A stretch of DNA of 64,000 nt from Primula veris (taxonomy: Eukaryota > Streptophyta > Magnoliopsida > Ericales > Primulaceae): the NCBI GenBank assembly GCA_963682055.1, contig OY821740.1, positions 41,374,795-41,438,794 of the forward strand, read 5' to 3'. Positions 1 through 12,100 of this stretch are shown in pieces. The notes beneath the pieces were generated by a model. The model ran no database searches, was not told where the DNA came from, and saw only the letters and a program-made list of their open reading frames with translations. The position numbers and the translations under genes were made by a program. Numbering within the stretch: the first letter of the stretch is position 1; each line of letters begins with the position of its first letter.

Positions 1-1093
1 CGACATATATGAGTAAGTCACTAGTATATTTCTCACTGTATCTTTTTGCCACTTATTTAACTATGTATGTTGTTAAGATTGGGATCCATAATTTGCCTGA
101 AGCAGTGTTTTGGGTGACTAGTTTCTCAACATAATGGCTAGACCAACATTTGTGCTCCTATCTCTGGTACTGAGAATTTATACTTAAAAAAAAGGGTAAA
201 ACGCAAACATCCCCATGTACACTATATATGGCTTATAACCTCTATGTACTTTTATTTCTTTGCATTTAACCCCCATATATGATATAAATTTGGTGGTCGC
301 CCCCATATCTATTTTTAAAGTGGAATAACATGTGTCCACCTTTCCGTTTTAGATATTTCTTTTTTCGTTCCAGGTAATTTTTTGAGATCTATGCTCCAAA
401 AAATGCGGATTAATATTTTTTTGTTGTAAATAAATGCAGCTTTCCGTTTCTGTATGTTCTTTTCTATGTATTAATTTTTCAAAGACCTTTACGTAGCCAT
501 TATAGCATTTGTTGTAAACGAAATGCAGTTTTCTGCTTCAGCGTATTCTTTTCTGTGTATAGTTTTTTTTCAAAGACGTTTTATATAACCACTATGTTAC
601 ATACATGAATATTGACAAAGTACATGTATCAAAATTCAAAATAAACTCATTTGGAACAGATTGTTAATCACAAAGTTATTCCATTTTTAAGTTGATGATG
701 GGGGTTTGTGTTATAAAAGTTAGATAGTGCATATGGGCTACTTGTTAGTCACCAAATTACTTGCGGGTTATCTGCCGAACATCCATAGTACATGGGGCTT
801 ATTCACATTTCCCCATAAAAATAACATTGTAATTTTCTTAGTATATGCTTTGTTTTGAATCTTTTTGTTATCAATTTTCATAATGCAGCATAGTGAAACA
901 GATTGTCGAGGGACTGCCCCATAAATTATTGGAATCGGTGGCTCATCACATAGCAACAACGACTCTGATCAAATTCCAAGAAATTACTGCTATTCGTGTA
1001 AAGGTGTGTAAGCCCCATGTGTCTATTTCAGGTCCCCTTGATTACTTGGGAGTTGAGATTATCAGGTACCAAAGTGTCGAAGGCCACAAATGA
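1..1093 (+). CDS. FOLB: Dihydroneopterin aldolase, 3' end (partial)
   Basis: The last two exons of a cytosolic folate-synthesis enzyme that cleaves dihydroneopterin to 6-hydroxymethyl-dihydropterin and glycolaldehyde. Exon pieces: 1-12 (ending GA before gtaagt) and 889-1093 (after a tgcag acceptor), stop TGA at 1091-1093. The split codon GA|C gives Asp, so the join reads DIYDIVKQIVEG. The last exon continues with HKLLESVAHHI and ends with a KVCKPHVSISG and DYLGVEII block, the conserved C-terminus of plant FolB proteins. The N-terminal part lies before the window. An in-exon ATG at 893 is not a start. The 876-bp intron holds a foldback repeat. Identification rests on recalled family similarity; the reading of bases 1-12 as exon is well supported by phase and donor but short. 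Confidence 0.82.
190..820. repeat. Foldback (inverted-repeat) element in the FOLB intron
   Basis: The segment at about 193-335 (aaacgcaaacatccccatgt and onward) is matched imperfectly in reverse complement by about 680-815 (ending acatggggcttattcacatt). Both arms contain the tggaataac and ccccat blocks in the same relative order. Between the arms, two diverged direct copies of ~90-100 bp (about 418-505 and 508-595, each with tgttgtaaa, aatgcag, ttcttttct and tttttcaaagac) form the spacer. This looks like a degraded MITE or foldback transposon. Ends and target duplication were not resolved. Confidence 0.55.
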
Positions 1094-2940
1094 GCTCTTC
1101 TATTATCCTTGTAAAGGGTCAAATTTTTGATTAGTCAGAATTGGGATCCTGTTATGAACAAAGATATTATTCAGTAAACAGTTCCTTTTCTGGAGCTCTT
1201 TTTGCATGCTGGTAACATTTCATTAATCTTTACTAATGTCAGCACTTTCGTTCGTGTGGAGTTTTCTCTTTATTAGTGTTTTTTTATGAGCGGAAAACCG
1301 TGATATGGTGTAATGTTGCAATTTTTGAAATATAGTGATCATTTGCTATACATATAATCAGTTAACATACATTGCTTTTCATTCGTAACATTGTCTTGAA
1401 AAACTATCCCCAACTTCTAGTATGCAAAAGGATCAGAATATCTTATTCAAGGTGTAACACCAGGTCTCAACAGCTTGTGCTATGCAAATAAAAATATATG
1501 CGCGTACGGTGCCTAGTAGCCAAGAGCTGGAAAACGAATTGCATTTGAACAATTGTGATTACATATGTTCACTGAAAGCGAAGGAGGTTTAGGGAGGCCA
1601 ATGTGGTATAGGCTGCGCATTGGGAGTGGTTTACCCTTTACATATGTTTGTATTTCCAGTATTTTTTAATCCGACCTAACAGGTACACTATAAATATGGT
1701 TCTGGTCCAATGGGTGGTCACAATCAACGTTATGGATTAGTTTGTTCGTTGTCATTTCCAGGTTCAGGTCTAAGTCCTGATCAAATCATTAGCAACGTAT
1801 TTGAAAATTTTGGATGAATTTGGAAATGGTGTATACACCATATAGAATGAACTGTGGATCGATACGGATCTGAGTCCACGAACTTTCCAACTTTTTTGAC
1901 ACCAGTAATTTATAACACTAATTAAATACATTAGTATCTAAAAATGAAATGCAGTTTGATGGTAAACTGTAACAACGCAGAGTTGAAGGTGAAAGTGATA
2001 ATCGTATGAAAGTGGGGGACGATAAAGTGTAGGTTGAAAGATAATAAGGGTGAATTATCTTAATGGTTCAAATAATGTTATTTTATTTTCTATATGGTTC
2101 TCAAGATTTCAATTGAAACACTTTCTCACTGTTCCGAGAGTGAGAGAGTTAGTCCCTGGTGAGAAATGTGGTCCATTTCGTAGCATTTTCTTAATCTAAA
2201 TCCATGTCGGTGTCTAAACCCAATACCGGCACAATTTACTACTCTTGTAGTATAAATTCATTCTAAACGTCACTTACCTGGACAGATTGAGGGTACTTTT
2301 CAACATACAAAACGATTTTCTATTCAAAAGATCGTAAGAAGGACATATTATTCTTATTTCAAAAATTAAAATAATGCGACATTCCAATATAAAAATCAGT
2401 ATGCAAATTAGAAACCTCCGATAGGGTCCAACCTGTAATTAAACAAAGAAGAAACTAAAAATGTTATTGATTTGGTTTTCATATAGTAATAAAATTTCTG
2501 AAGAGAATTACTACAGTCAGGGACGAAGTCAGGAATGAGTTATGGAGGTGCCAAATTTACATAATCTATTATATTAAGTGAAAAAAAAATGTGAGATGTG
2601 AAATTATCATTTTTAATATATATTAATGAAAATTCATGGTCAAAATTTTAGAAATGATAGGGGAGGGTGACGTAGCCTGGATGGTCCGCCATGGACCCAT
2701 GACTACAATGACACCATATTGTTGTGAGTCTTGTGACTAGTGCTTCAATTCCCAAGTAGATGAACAAACAACGCCTTCTTCAATTACTATAAGGACTAAT
2801 TCTGTAACAGATTTCATTTAAATAAAATGAAGAAAAAATGAGTTAAATTTTCCCAACTTTTTTGACGGAAAAATCAACCCAACTCCTCCCTCGATTTCAT
2901 CGACACTTTCACTCCTTAATAAATAGTAGTACATAAATAT
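1094..2940. other. FOLB 3' flank and CAC2 upstream region
   Basis: AT-rich non-coding sequence with no reading frame I would call a gene. The first few hundred bases should hold the FOLB 3' UTR. A stretch near 2520-2710 (gggacgaagtcaggaatgag onward) resembles a degraded dispersed repeat, but no ends were found. The rest is the likely CAC2 promoter. Confidence 0.5.
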
Positions 2941-2946
2941 ACATTA

Positions 2947-3142
2947 TATATAAATATATTGCTCTCCTCATTTTTTTCAATCATCTCTCTCTCTCTCTAC
3001 AAGCATTTGGTAAGACTAAACTCAGCTCCTTCAATTCACATTCTTATTAGATCTATTACATTTTATATATATGTATATGTGTATATATATATATATATAT
3101 GTATGTAATTATAATGTATTTATGTTTTTTTTTTAAAAGCAG
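2947..3142 (+). promoter_or_regulatory. CAC2: CAC2 core promoter, CT-rich leader exon and leader intron
   Basis: A TATA-like TATATAAATA at 2947-2956 lies ~30 bp before a CT-repeat leader (2983-2998). The leader probably ends at 3009 (gcatttg before gtaaga). An intron would then run 3010-3142, ending ttaaaagcag, and the leader resumes six bases before the start codon at 3149. Pyrimidine-rich leaders with an intron are common in plant housekeeping genes. The transcription start is inferred, not seen. Confidence 0.5.
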
Positions 3143-3148
3143 GGAAAT

Positions 3149-6100
3149 ATGGAGGCAACTATGAGTATGACTTTTTGCAAGCCTGTCAAATCTTCATGTT
3201 CTTCTGTAAGCTCCCATTTTAATATTTATCGCGATTTTTATTTTTATTGTTAATTGGATTGAGAACAGTAGGATTTATTGTGTGTATAGAACGAATGATG
3301 CGGTGGGATCGATTTTGGGGACATGATTATAATTCTCGTTTATTATTTTTAGATGATAGAAAAATATGTAGGATCATTTGAAAAAAGGAAAGAACTAATT
3401 GTTTTGAAATTTTAACAATGTGGTTTGCACTTTACGTAGTTTTGAATATGACCGAATGACGATGAATCTATCATTTTGTGGAATTTGAAAAAAAAGACGG
3501 AATCTTGTTTATCACCTTTAAAAAAGGGACACTAAAGATATTTTGATGATTATGAAAAAAACGGAATCTTGTTTATCACTTTTAGAAAGGGACATTCCGA
3601 AACGGTATCTTGGTACAAATTTTTAATGATAGTGATGTCGCTGCGTAGTCTTTAATCATTAGTGTCTCGTAACTACTCGAGAGATAACAGGCATTTTAGG
3701 ATCCGTTTGATAGTACTATCGTTTTTCAGTTTTTATAGTTATGAAGCCTGAATTAGAATATGCGGGTACTGAAAAGTTTCCCTGATGTCTTTTTTACGCG
3801 GGAAACAATAGAGTGCTGGTAAAGTGAAAACTCCCAAAACTTGTTTTTGTGTTTGTTTCTAGTTTTGCTTAAGATTGTGTTTCTTTTGATTGATTTTTAG
3901 TTTATAGACAGTTAGTGAAGCATTTCCCCACTCTTTTTTTGGCACTTCTGTTATAACTTTGATACTTCACCTAGTTTCAGCTAAATTCTCAAAGCTTATT
4001 GCACATGAGTGTTCTTAGTGTGTTTAGGAACTGTAAATGGATACACTATTGACTATAAAAGACCAATAAATTGCAATAGCTCTTCTCATTACGTGAAGAA
4101 TCTCTTCAGTTTATGGACAAATCATAGATTTCAGTAATGAGTCGATTCTAATTTCCCTGTTAGTTTTTCTTCGGCTTCTAACATGCTACCTAGTATCGTC
4201 ACAATATCAGCCAGTTCCATTCTTTTAACTAATTAAAGAAGAATTTACAATTAGACAAACCCAATGGTCGAATTTTCTATCATCAAGGAAAACAATATGC
4301 TATCCTATTATATTATCCCAAAAAAACCCCAATTGCTTCAAACTTTCTAATTTTTAGGAATGGAATTTTTTTAGGCAATTTCAATATTTACAGATTTCCA
4401 CGAATAAGATCAAACCTTATTCCATTGTATTTCCTACTCTGCTGAGTATGTCTATAATTTTCATTGTGCAAGGGTCTATTTGCGGGGAGAACCGGAGGAA
4501 TTAATACTCCTCAATGTAGCCTCAAGTTGGGAAGTAAGGTAAGCTTCCCAAGACAGAGAGCTAGAGCTGCTCAAGTTAGCCGTAAAGCTGAGAAACGAGG
4601 TGGAGCTCTATCTGCCACATGTCGCCAGGAGAAAATTCTGATAGCAAACAGAGGAGAAATTGCTGTTCGTGTGATAAGAACTGCTCATGAGATGGGGATT
4701 CCATGTGTTGCAGTTTATTCAACCATTGATAAAGATGCACTTCATGTGAAACTTGCTGACGAATCTGTTTGTATTGGTGAAGCGCCAAGTAGTCAATCGT
4801 AAGTTGCCAACTAGCTAATCTTTTTGTATTCAAATGCTTATACTTGAATTTTTAGGCAGGTGCATTTGCCATAGGGAAAATATCTTGTACACCAACCTGC
4901 TGTCTTTTAAGTTTTAACGATTAGTACACCATACGCAATATAGTCATCAATCTACAATTATCATTTTTTTCTACACTTACCTATCAGAATTCACAATTTA
5001 GACACCAATCTACAATTTGGTACATGAACCTATTACCTATCAAAAATCATTTGAATATGTATATGTTGGGGTTCGAATTATCTGTTCTTTTGCAAATTGT
5101 AATTAGTACACCAACGCAATCAAGTAAGTTCTGCATAAATTATGCTTTTAAGTTGATTTCTAGTGGTGGTGAACTTATTGTTCAACTCTGTATAGATTGG
5201 TGTCTGAATGTGGAATTTTGTGATGAGGTGCGCTCCAAGGCGTCTTAAAGCGTGTTTTTTAATACATTGGTAAAAAGTGATATTTTTCCTTTGAAAGTAG
5301 GGCAAACGTACTAAACCATGACCATGAAGTCTTTTTGTTTCCAATATTTCGGAAGATCTTTAGTTTAGTTGGGTAGATGGAAGATTATCTTGGTGGATCT
5401 AATGACATCATATCTAGCCAATAATTATATTAACTGAAATTAGAGTTTGGCTTTAACTTTTAGAAAAAAATGATTCAGTGTGTCTATAAGTTTTGCGCTG
5501 CAATTCATGTCAATAAGATCTTTTTGCCAGCTTTTTAGTAAGTGACTAAATAAAATGTATGTACTTTTCTTGTTCTTGCAGATATTTGGTGATTCAAAAT
5601 GTGTTATCTGCAGCTATAAGTCGCGGCTGTACAATGCTCCATCCTGGTTATGGGTTTCTTGCTGAAAATGCACTTTTTGTTGAGATGTGCAGGGAGCATG
5701 GGATTAATTTCATTGGGCCAAATGTAAGTATCAAAAACTTCAGTTTGGCTTCGTGCTTTGCTTATAATTTAGATGGGTAATTAGCAAAAGGTTTAATCTC
5801 TAAAACCTTATTTAGCTGTAAGTCTAACCTTATTTTGGAGTAGTGGCTAAATTTTTTAAAATCATAATCCTATTTGCTAAACAATGCCTTCAGAATGGTA
5901 CCACTCACAATTTACCCCTATACTGTTTGCATGAGTGAACCCTATTGTAAGTGTATGTAACAAAATCATCTCCTGAATTTACTCAAGTATGTTAGAACAT
6001 TGGCAAGGTACTATTATGTTGCATAGTTTGGTTTTAATTCTAGATTACTGGATCATTGTAAGTTCATTCTGTAAGTTCATCAAATCTCCATAGCAGTCGT

Positions 6101-9100
6101 TATGACTAGTTGTATCAAAGTTTTCTTCAGAAGTTGTGGTTTATGGCACAATGCTCCTTTAACTTATGTTCTTCACCTAACTACTCATATTTTTTTTTAA
6201 AAAAAGACATTTTTGTTTTAAGGTTGTATTTTTCTTATTTTGCAGCCTGACAGTATACGTGTGATGGGTGACAAGGCAACAGCCAGGGAAACGATGAAGA
6301 AAGCTGGCGTTCCAACTGTACCTGGAACTGATGGATTGTTACAGGTACATGATTTGGTCATTTTTTTAGGTCTTACCTAAGAACCTTTTTCATTAATCAT
6401 ATCCGTTTCCTTGCACGTGTTCTTGACATCATTTATCTTCTTTTGCAGAGCACTGAAGAGGGTATTCGCCTTGCTGATGAGATAGGCTTTCCGATCATGA
6501 TCAAGGTTAACTGATTTTCAAAATTCTACTCTTTTTTCTTAATGAGATTCATGTTGAGCTTTATAGAAGTTTGGTATTACGTTCAAAGTTGACCATATAA
6601 TAAGCTTAATCTTTCCCTTTTCCTTTCCCCCCCTTAAGTTGGCAATCATGGTCCATAAGTCTTTTTTTTTGGTTATGATAAACATCATGGACCGAGTGAA
6701 TTTGTGGATTTTTTAGGCAACAGCAGGTGGTGGAGGACGTGGAATGCGTCTTGCTAAAGAACGTGGTGAATTTGTGAAGTTGCTCCAGGTAGTACTCTTG
6801 CAGAAGTTATGTTTAAATATAAATGCACAGACAGATTTTGTCATTGTGGCTCATTCAAGTTTTATCCTATGAGTTGGGCCAGTTAGTCTAATATTCAAAG
6901 TGCGTATTTTTATCATGTTAGCAAGCCCAAAGTGAGGCAGCTGCTGCTTTCGGGAACGATGGTGTATATTTGGAGAAAGCTGTCGTTAATCCGAGGCACA
7001 TTGAGTTCCAGGTTTTCCTCCTGTAATTGTTTTCTTCGAATCACCATATATATATATATATATATATATATGTATCTTAAATATGCAGTTGAATCTCTGT
7101 TAAAGTGTAAACAGTATCATCACAACTACGGAAAACTTTTGTGCTGTCATACAATTATTGAATTAGATGCACTTTCCAATTTCCATCATTCTGCAACGAA
7201 AATATAATTGTCATGCATAACCCCATGTCGAACCAAACCTATCCAATTTATTTGAGACGAAAATATAATTGTCATGCATAACCCCATGTCGAACCAAACC
7301 TATCCAATTTATTTGAGATCTTGTGAAAATGAAAATTTTCATTTATTTTACTTAGTTTTAGTCCCGCTGTGTTTTTGTTGAACTTGTTATCTTTTCTTAT
7401 GCTGTGCATAACGTATGTTGAACCAAACCTATCCAATTTATTTGAGATCTTGTAAACATGAAAATTTTCATTTATTTTACTTAGTTTTAGTTTCGCTGTG
7501 CTTTTGTTGACTTGTTATCTTTGTTTATGCTGTGCTTAATGATAAAGGTCGATTCGGATCTTAAATTTTTGCAATCTTTAGCTTTTAGGATATGAATTTG
7601 GATACACATCAAAGGCTTGTGAACAGGGCTGCATGATTGAAAGCATAGTAGTCCTTTCATTGTAAACTCATTTATTGATTTTGTATAATTGTATCATAAA
7701 ATTACGCAAAATCATTACACATATAACATGAAATATTACATCCAACAAGTCGATCAGCACTTGATGAGTGTAGTTAATTGAACTTGATGTCTGTATTTAA
7801 ATGATATTGTTTTATTTCATGTCTTAATTTGTTGTAATTTCAAACGCATCTGCCAATTTTTGGGACTTTTACAGGTTCTTGCAGACAAATTTGGCAATGT
7901 TGTTCACTTTGGAGAACGTGATTGCAGTATTCAGGTTGGTGACCTGATATCTATTCCTATCTGTGCCCCATTTCTAGTTACTCATAAAATCATGATCTTT
8001 ATATTCAACTTAGTTGGCCACAATATACCCCTGGAACAAAAGCTTTCCTGATTGCATTACAGGGTTCAAAGAAGAACCTTGATCTTTGAGATTATATAAT
8101 TTTGGAATTTATCATACGCAGAAGACATATTTTCAAATAATTTGGCGTTATATGATGTTGTAAATACAGAGAAGGAATCAGAAATTGCTAGAAGAAGCAC
8201 CTTCACCTGCATTGACCCCAGAATTAAGGAAAGCCATGGGTGATGCAGCAGTTGCAGCAGCAGCATCTATAGGTTACATCGGTGTTGGCACAGTTGAGTT
8301 CCTATTGGATGAAAGAGGTTCCTTCTACTTCATGGAAATGAACACTCGAATTCAGGTACAAACATAATTTACCTCCTTGGCGTACAGTATGATATCAAGT
8401 ACTCGTTTTAGATTGAGAAAATATCACTTTTGTATACCACACTGCCGGCTTCTGATAAATGTTCCGTTCGTTCCGAACTGTTTGTCCATCTTTGGGTAAG
8501 TGAAATTTAATAGACATACAATTATTGCTTTGTCAAAATGCTTAAATATCATAACACCCCTTACACATTAAATTCAAGTTTGTAATGAAAAATAAAACAA
8601 AGGCTAAAAATGGAACATTTTTGTTAAAAATTTTAGTTTACTTTTACAAAAGGGACAAACAATATGGAACTCTCTAAAAAGGAAAGAAGGGCAAACATTT
8701 TGGAACTTAGGGAGTAATACACCAAGCTATTAAGTTTCATCATTTAGACACCAATCTGTTGAAATCAAACAATCAGTACACCAGCACCAAAAAATCAACT
8801 TTATACTAACTGTTCGATTAGCTGGGAGTACTAAGGCCCAATTTTCATGAGGAATTAGTCAACTAACCTTAAAATTTGAAAATATTGAATTACTCATGAA
8901 TTTTGATTTGTTGGTGTACTAATTGTTCGCATTTGTGTATATTGGTGTAGTCATTATTATGATATAGTTAATATTATGATATTTATAGATTGATGACTAA
9001 ATTGTAAGATCTATAGTATGGTTTATTAATCTTTTAATTGATAGATTGGTGTAGTCACTGCTCTTTCTTCTAAATGCACCCTATAAATTGCTGTAAATTC

Positions 9101-12100
9101 GTCTAGGTTGAGCATCCTGTGACCGAAATGATCTCCTCTACCGACTTAATTGAAGAGCAAATACGTGTAGCTATGGGTGAAAAACTCCGCTACAAACAGG
9201 TATATTAATTGAATGAAAGCCTTCTGCGGTCTCTTGTCGGTGAAATTTATGTAAATTATTGTGTGATAGAAGCATAGGAATATGTTATTTCATACTCTTC
9301 ACATGTTGACAGGAAGATATCGTGTTAAGAGGACACTCAATTGAATGCCGAATCAATGCTGAAGATGCTTTCAAAAACTTCAGACCTGGTCCAGGTAATG
9401 CTTATATGGTGTAATATGTGCATGTATTGCATGCTAGTGATGTATAAGTATCTTGTTAGGTACATTATATTTTTTGAGCAGGGAACCTCAGTTTGCTTAT
9501 GTACAGAAGGGGATCTTCCCAAAAGGTCCATTTAAGATTCTTCCAAATGCACAAAAAAGTCAAACATTTTACCCTAATAAGTTCGTCGACATTGCATAAT
9601 TGTCGCACTGAAGTCCGATATTTCTCCTTCCTTATATCTAACTTAATAAATTTGCCACAAGAAATCTTATTTTAGCACTGCTACAGTTAAAGAGCTCATC
9701 ATTTTAGTCAAACATTTTACTGTAATAAGTTCATCGACATTGCATAATTGTCGCACTGAAGTCTGATATTTCTCCTTCCTTATATCTAACTTAATAAATT
9801 TGCCACAAGAAATCATATTTTAGCACTGTTACAGTTAAAGAGCTCATCATTTTAGTCAAATAGATAATTGTGTTGGAAAAACATGTGAAAACATGGGTGT
9901 TTCCGAATGGTCACTGGACCAACTTCGAGTCATTATTTCGTGTAACAGCTCTGAGTTGTTTATACCGTAATCAACGTGGTTGAGTAGCCCGTGTGACGAG
10001 CTTCGTAACGGTATATCACATGACCTATTCGGAGAATGGGTGTGAATACAAAGTGGCTTCAAAGTTGTTACCTCGGAAGCTCAAATCTGGAAAAACGAAA
10101 TGGTTAATGAGAAAAACCATTTAGTATAATCCCATATTGGAAGATTAAGAGTTAATCTTACAATATATATACCATACCAACCCATGTAGTTATTAAACTA
10201 ACATGTCCACATACACCTAAGAGTATTAGTGTGTACCACACACGCGCGCTCGCTCGTGTCTCGTGTCTCGGGTCTCGGGTCTCGGGTCTCGGGCTCGGGC
10301 ACGGGCGTGGGCGTGGGCGTGGGCTTGGGATTTGGGATTTGGGATTTGGGATTTGGGATTTGGGATTTGGGATTTGGGGAATGTCTCGGGTCTTGGGTCT
10401 TGGGTCCAAACCCGAATAGGGAGTTTTGTATAAAATACAAAAGGAGTCCCTAGAGTTTCCAGCAAGAGAAACGTCAGCAATGAATGAGAGTAAATGCTGC
10501 GGTTTCAGAATTGATTGAGCGGATTCTGGGGGTGTAACTCCCAGAATTAAAGACCAACATTTATGGTTGCGGTTTCAGTAGAGCCTATAAAAGGCAGCCA
10601 TCCCCCTCTCATTAGAGTACACCATCATACACACAACTCACAGCATAAGCATACACTTAGTGAGAGAGAACCGCACCACCAACAGCTCGACCTGTGGTTC
10701 GGTGCCGGTTTCCATACGAGCCACTCTGAGATAGAAGTTGTACCTTGGGAACAAAGTCCCGAAACCAGAAACCTTTAAAGGTGGTTCGGGAAATATTGTT
10801 TAAGGGAAACTGCTCAGCAGTTGCCTCTTCTTTTACTTTATGTTATTTATTTTTCAGTCTTTTACTTTCTGTCCATTTCATTTCAGTACCGTTTCATTTC
10901 TGTAATTTACTTTCCTGTACTGTTTCTTTTCTGTATTTACATTTCAGTACTGTTTACTTTCAGTCTTTCGATTCTGTTATTTACTTTTCAGTTCTGTAAT
11001 TTCCAGTATTTACAAAAAACAGTCCGGCAGTTTTTTATTTGTTAAAAACCAGTCCGGCAGTTTTTTATGCTTTAAAACCAGTCCAGTTTGTTTTGTTCAA
11101 AACCAGTCCGGCAGTTTGGGGAATGTCTCGGGTCTCGGGTCTTGGGTCTTGGGTCTTGGGTCTTGGGTCTTGGGTCCAAACCCGAATAGGGAGTTTTGTA
11201 TAAAATACAAAAGGAGTCCCTAGAGTTTCCAGCAAGAGAAACGTCAGCAATGAATGAGAGTAAATGCTGCGGTTTCAGAATTGATTGAGCGGATTCTGGG
11301 GGTGTAACTCCCAGAATTAAAGACCAACATTTATGGTTGCGGTTTCAGTAGAGCCTATAAAAGGCAGCCATCCCCCTCTCATTAGAGTACACCATCATAC
11401 ACACAACTCACAGCATAAGCATACACTTAGTGAGAGAGAACCGCACCACCAACAGCTCGACCTGTGGTTCGGTGCCGGTTTCCATACGAGCCACTCTGAG
11501 ATAGAAGTTGTACCTTGGGAACAAAGTCCCGAAACCAGAAACCTTTAAAGGTGGTTCGGGAAATATTGTTTAAGGGAAACTGCTCAGCAGTTGCCTCTTC
11601 TTTTACTTTATGTTATTTATTTTTCAGTCTTTTACTTTCTGTCCATTTCATTTCAGTACCGTTTCATTTCTGTAATTTACTTTCCTGTACTGTTTCTTTT
11701 CTGTATTTACATTTCAGTACTGTTTACTTTCAGTCTTTCGATTCTGTTATTTACTTTTCAGTTCTGTAATTTCCAGTATTTACAAAAAACAGTCCGGCAG
11801 TTTTTTATTTGTTAAAAACCAGTCCGGCAGTTTTTTATGCTTTAAAACCAGTCCAGTTTGTTTTGTTCAAAACCAGTCCGGCAGTTTGTTTAAAACCAGT
11901 CCGGCAGTTTGTTAAAACCAGTCCGGCAGTTTTGTTTAAAACCAGTCCGGCAGTTTTGTTTAAAACCAGTCCGGCAGTTTGTTAAAACCAGTCCGGCAGT
12001 TTCTGTAAAACCAGTCCGGCAGTTTCTGTAAAACCAGTCCGGCAGTTTCTTTAAAACAGTCCGGCAGTTTCTTTATTTCAGTCCAGCAGTTTTATTTATT

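Larger units (their letters stand above)
10373..11886 (+). repeat. ~0.74-0.77-kb tandem duplication inside the 5' LTR
   Basis: Copy 1 is about 10373-11116 and copy 2 about 11115-11886. From the GGGTCT repeats onward the offset is 770 bp; at ggggaatgtc it is 742 bp, because copy 2 has four extra heptamers (GGGTCT-type). The junction reads gcagtttgggg, joining the CCGGCAG-repeat region to the G-rich array with tttgggg in common. The right LTR has one copy only. Confidence 0.95.

Noticed and set aside
10325..10380. Interstitial telomere repeat
   Set aside because: The unit is ATTTGGG, not the plant telomere order TTTAGGG in either strand or phase.
10158..10480. Overlapping open frames with Pro/Arg/Thr/Asp or Gly/Val repeats, and the similar set at 17725-18135
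   Set aside because: They arise because the G-rich 6-7-bp units contain no stops in any frame; they are LTR DNA, not genes.
10563..10778. 71-residue frame repeated exactly at 11333 and 18218, with 84- and 74-residue frames beside it
   Set aside because: Identity follows from LTR duplication; the frames span the TATA box and leader and have no family likeness.
11784..12093. CRISPR-like array of regular repeats
   Set aside because: Spacers are short, T-rich and nearly the same, the context is a plant LTR, and no cas genes exist.
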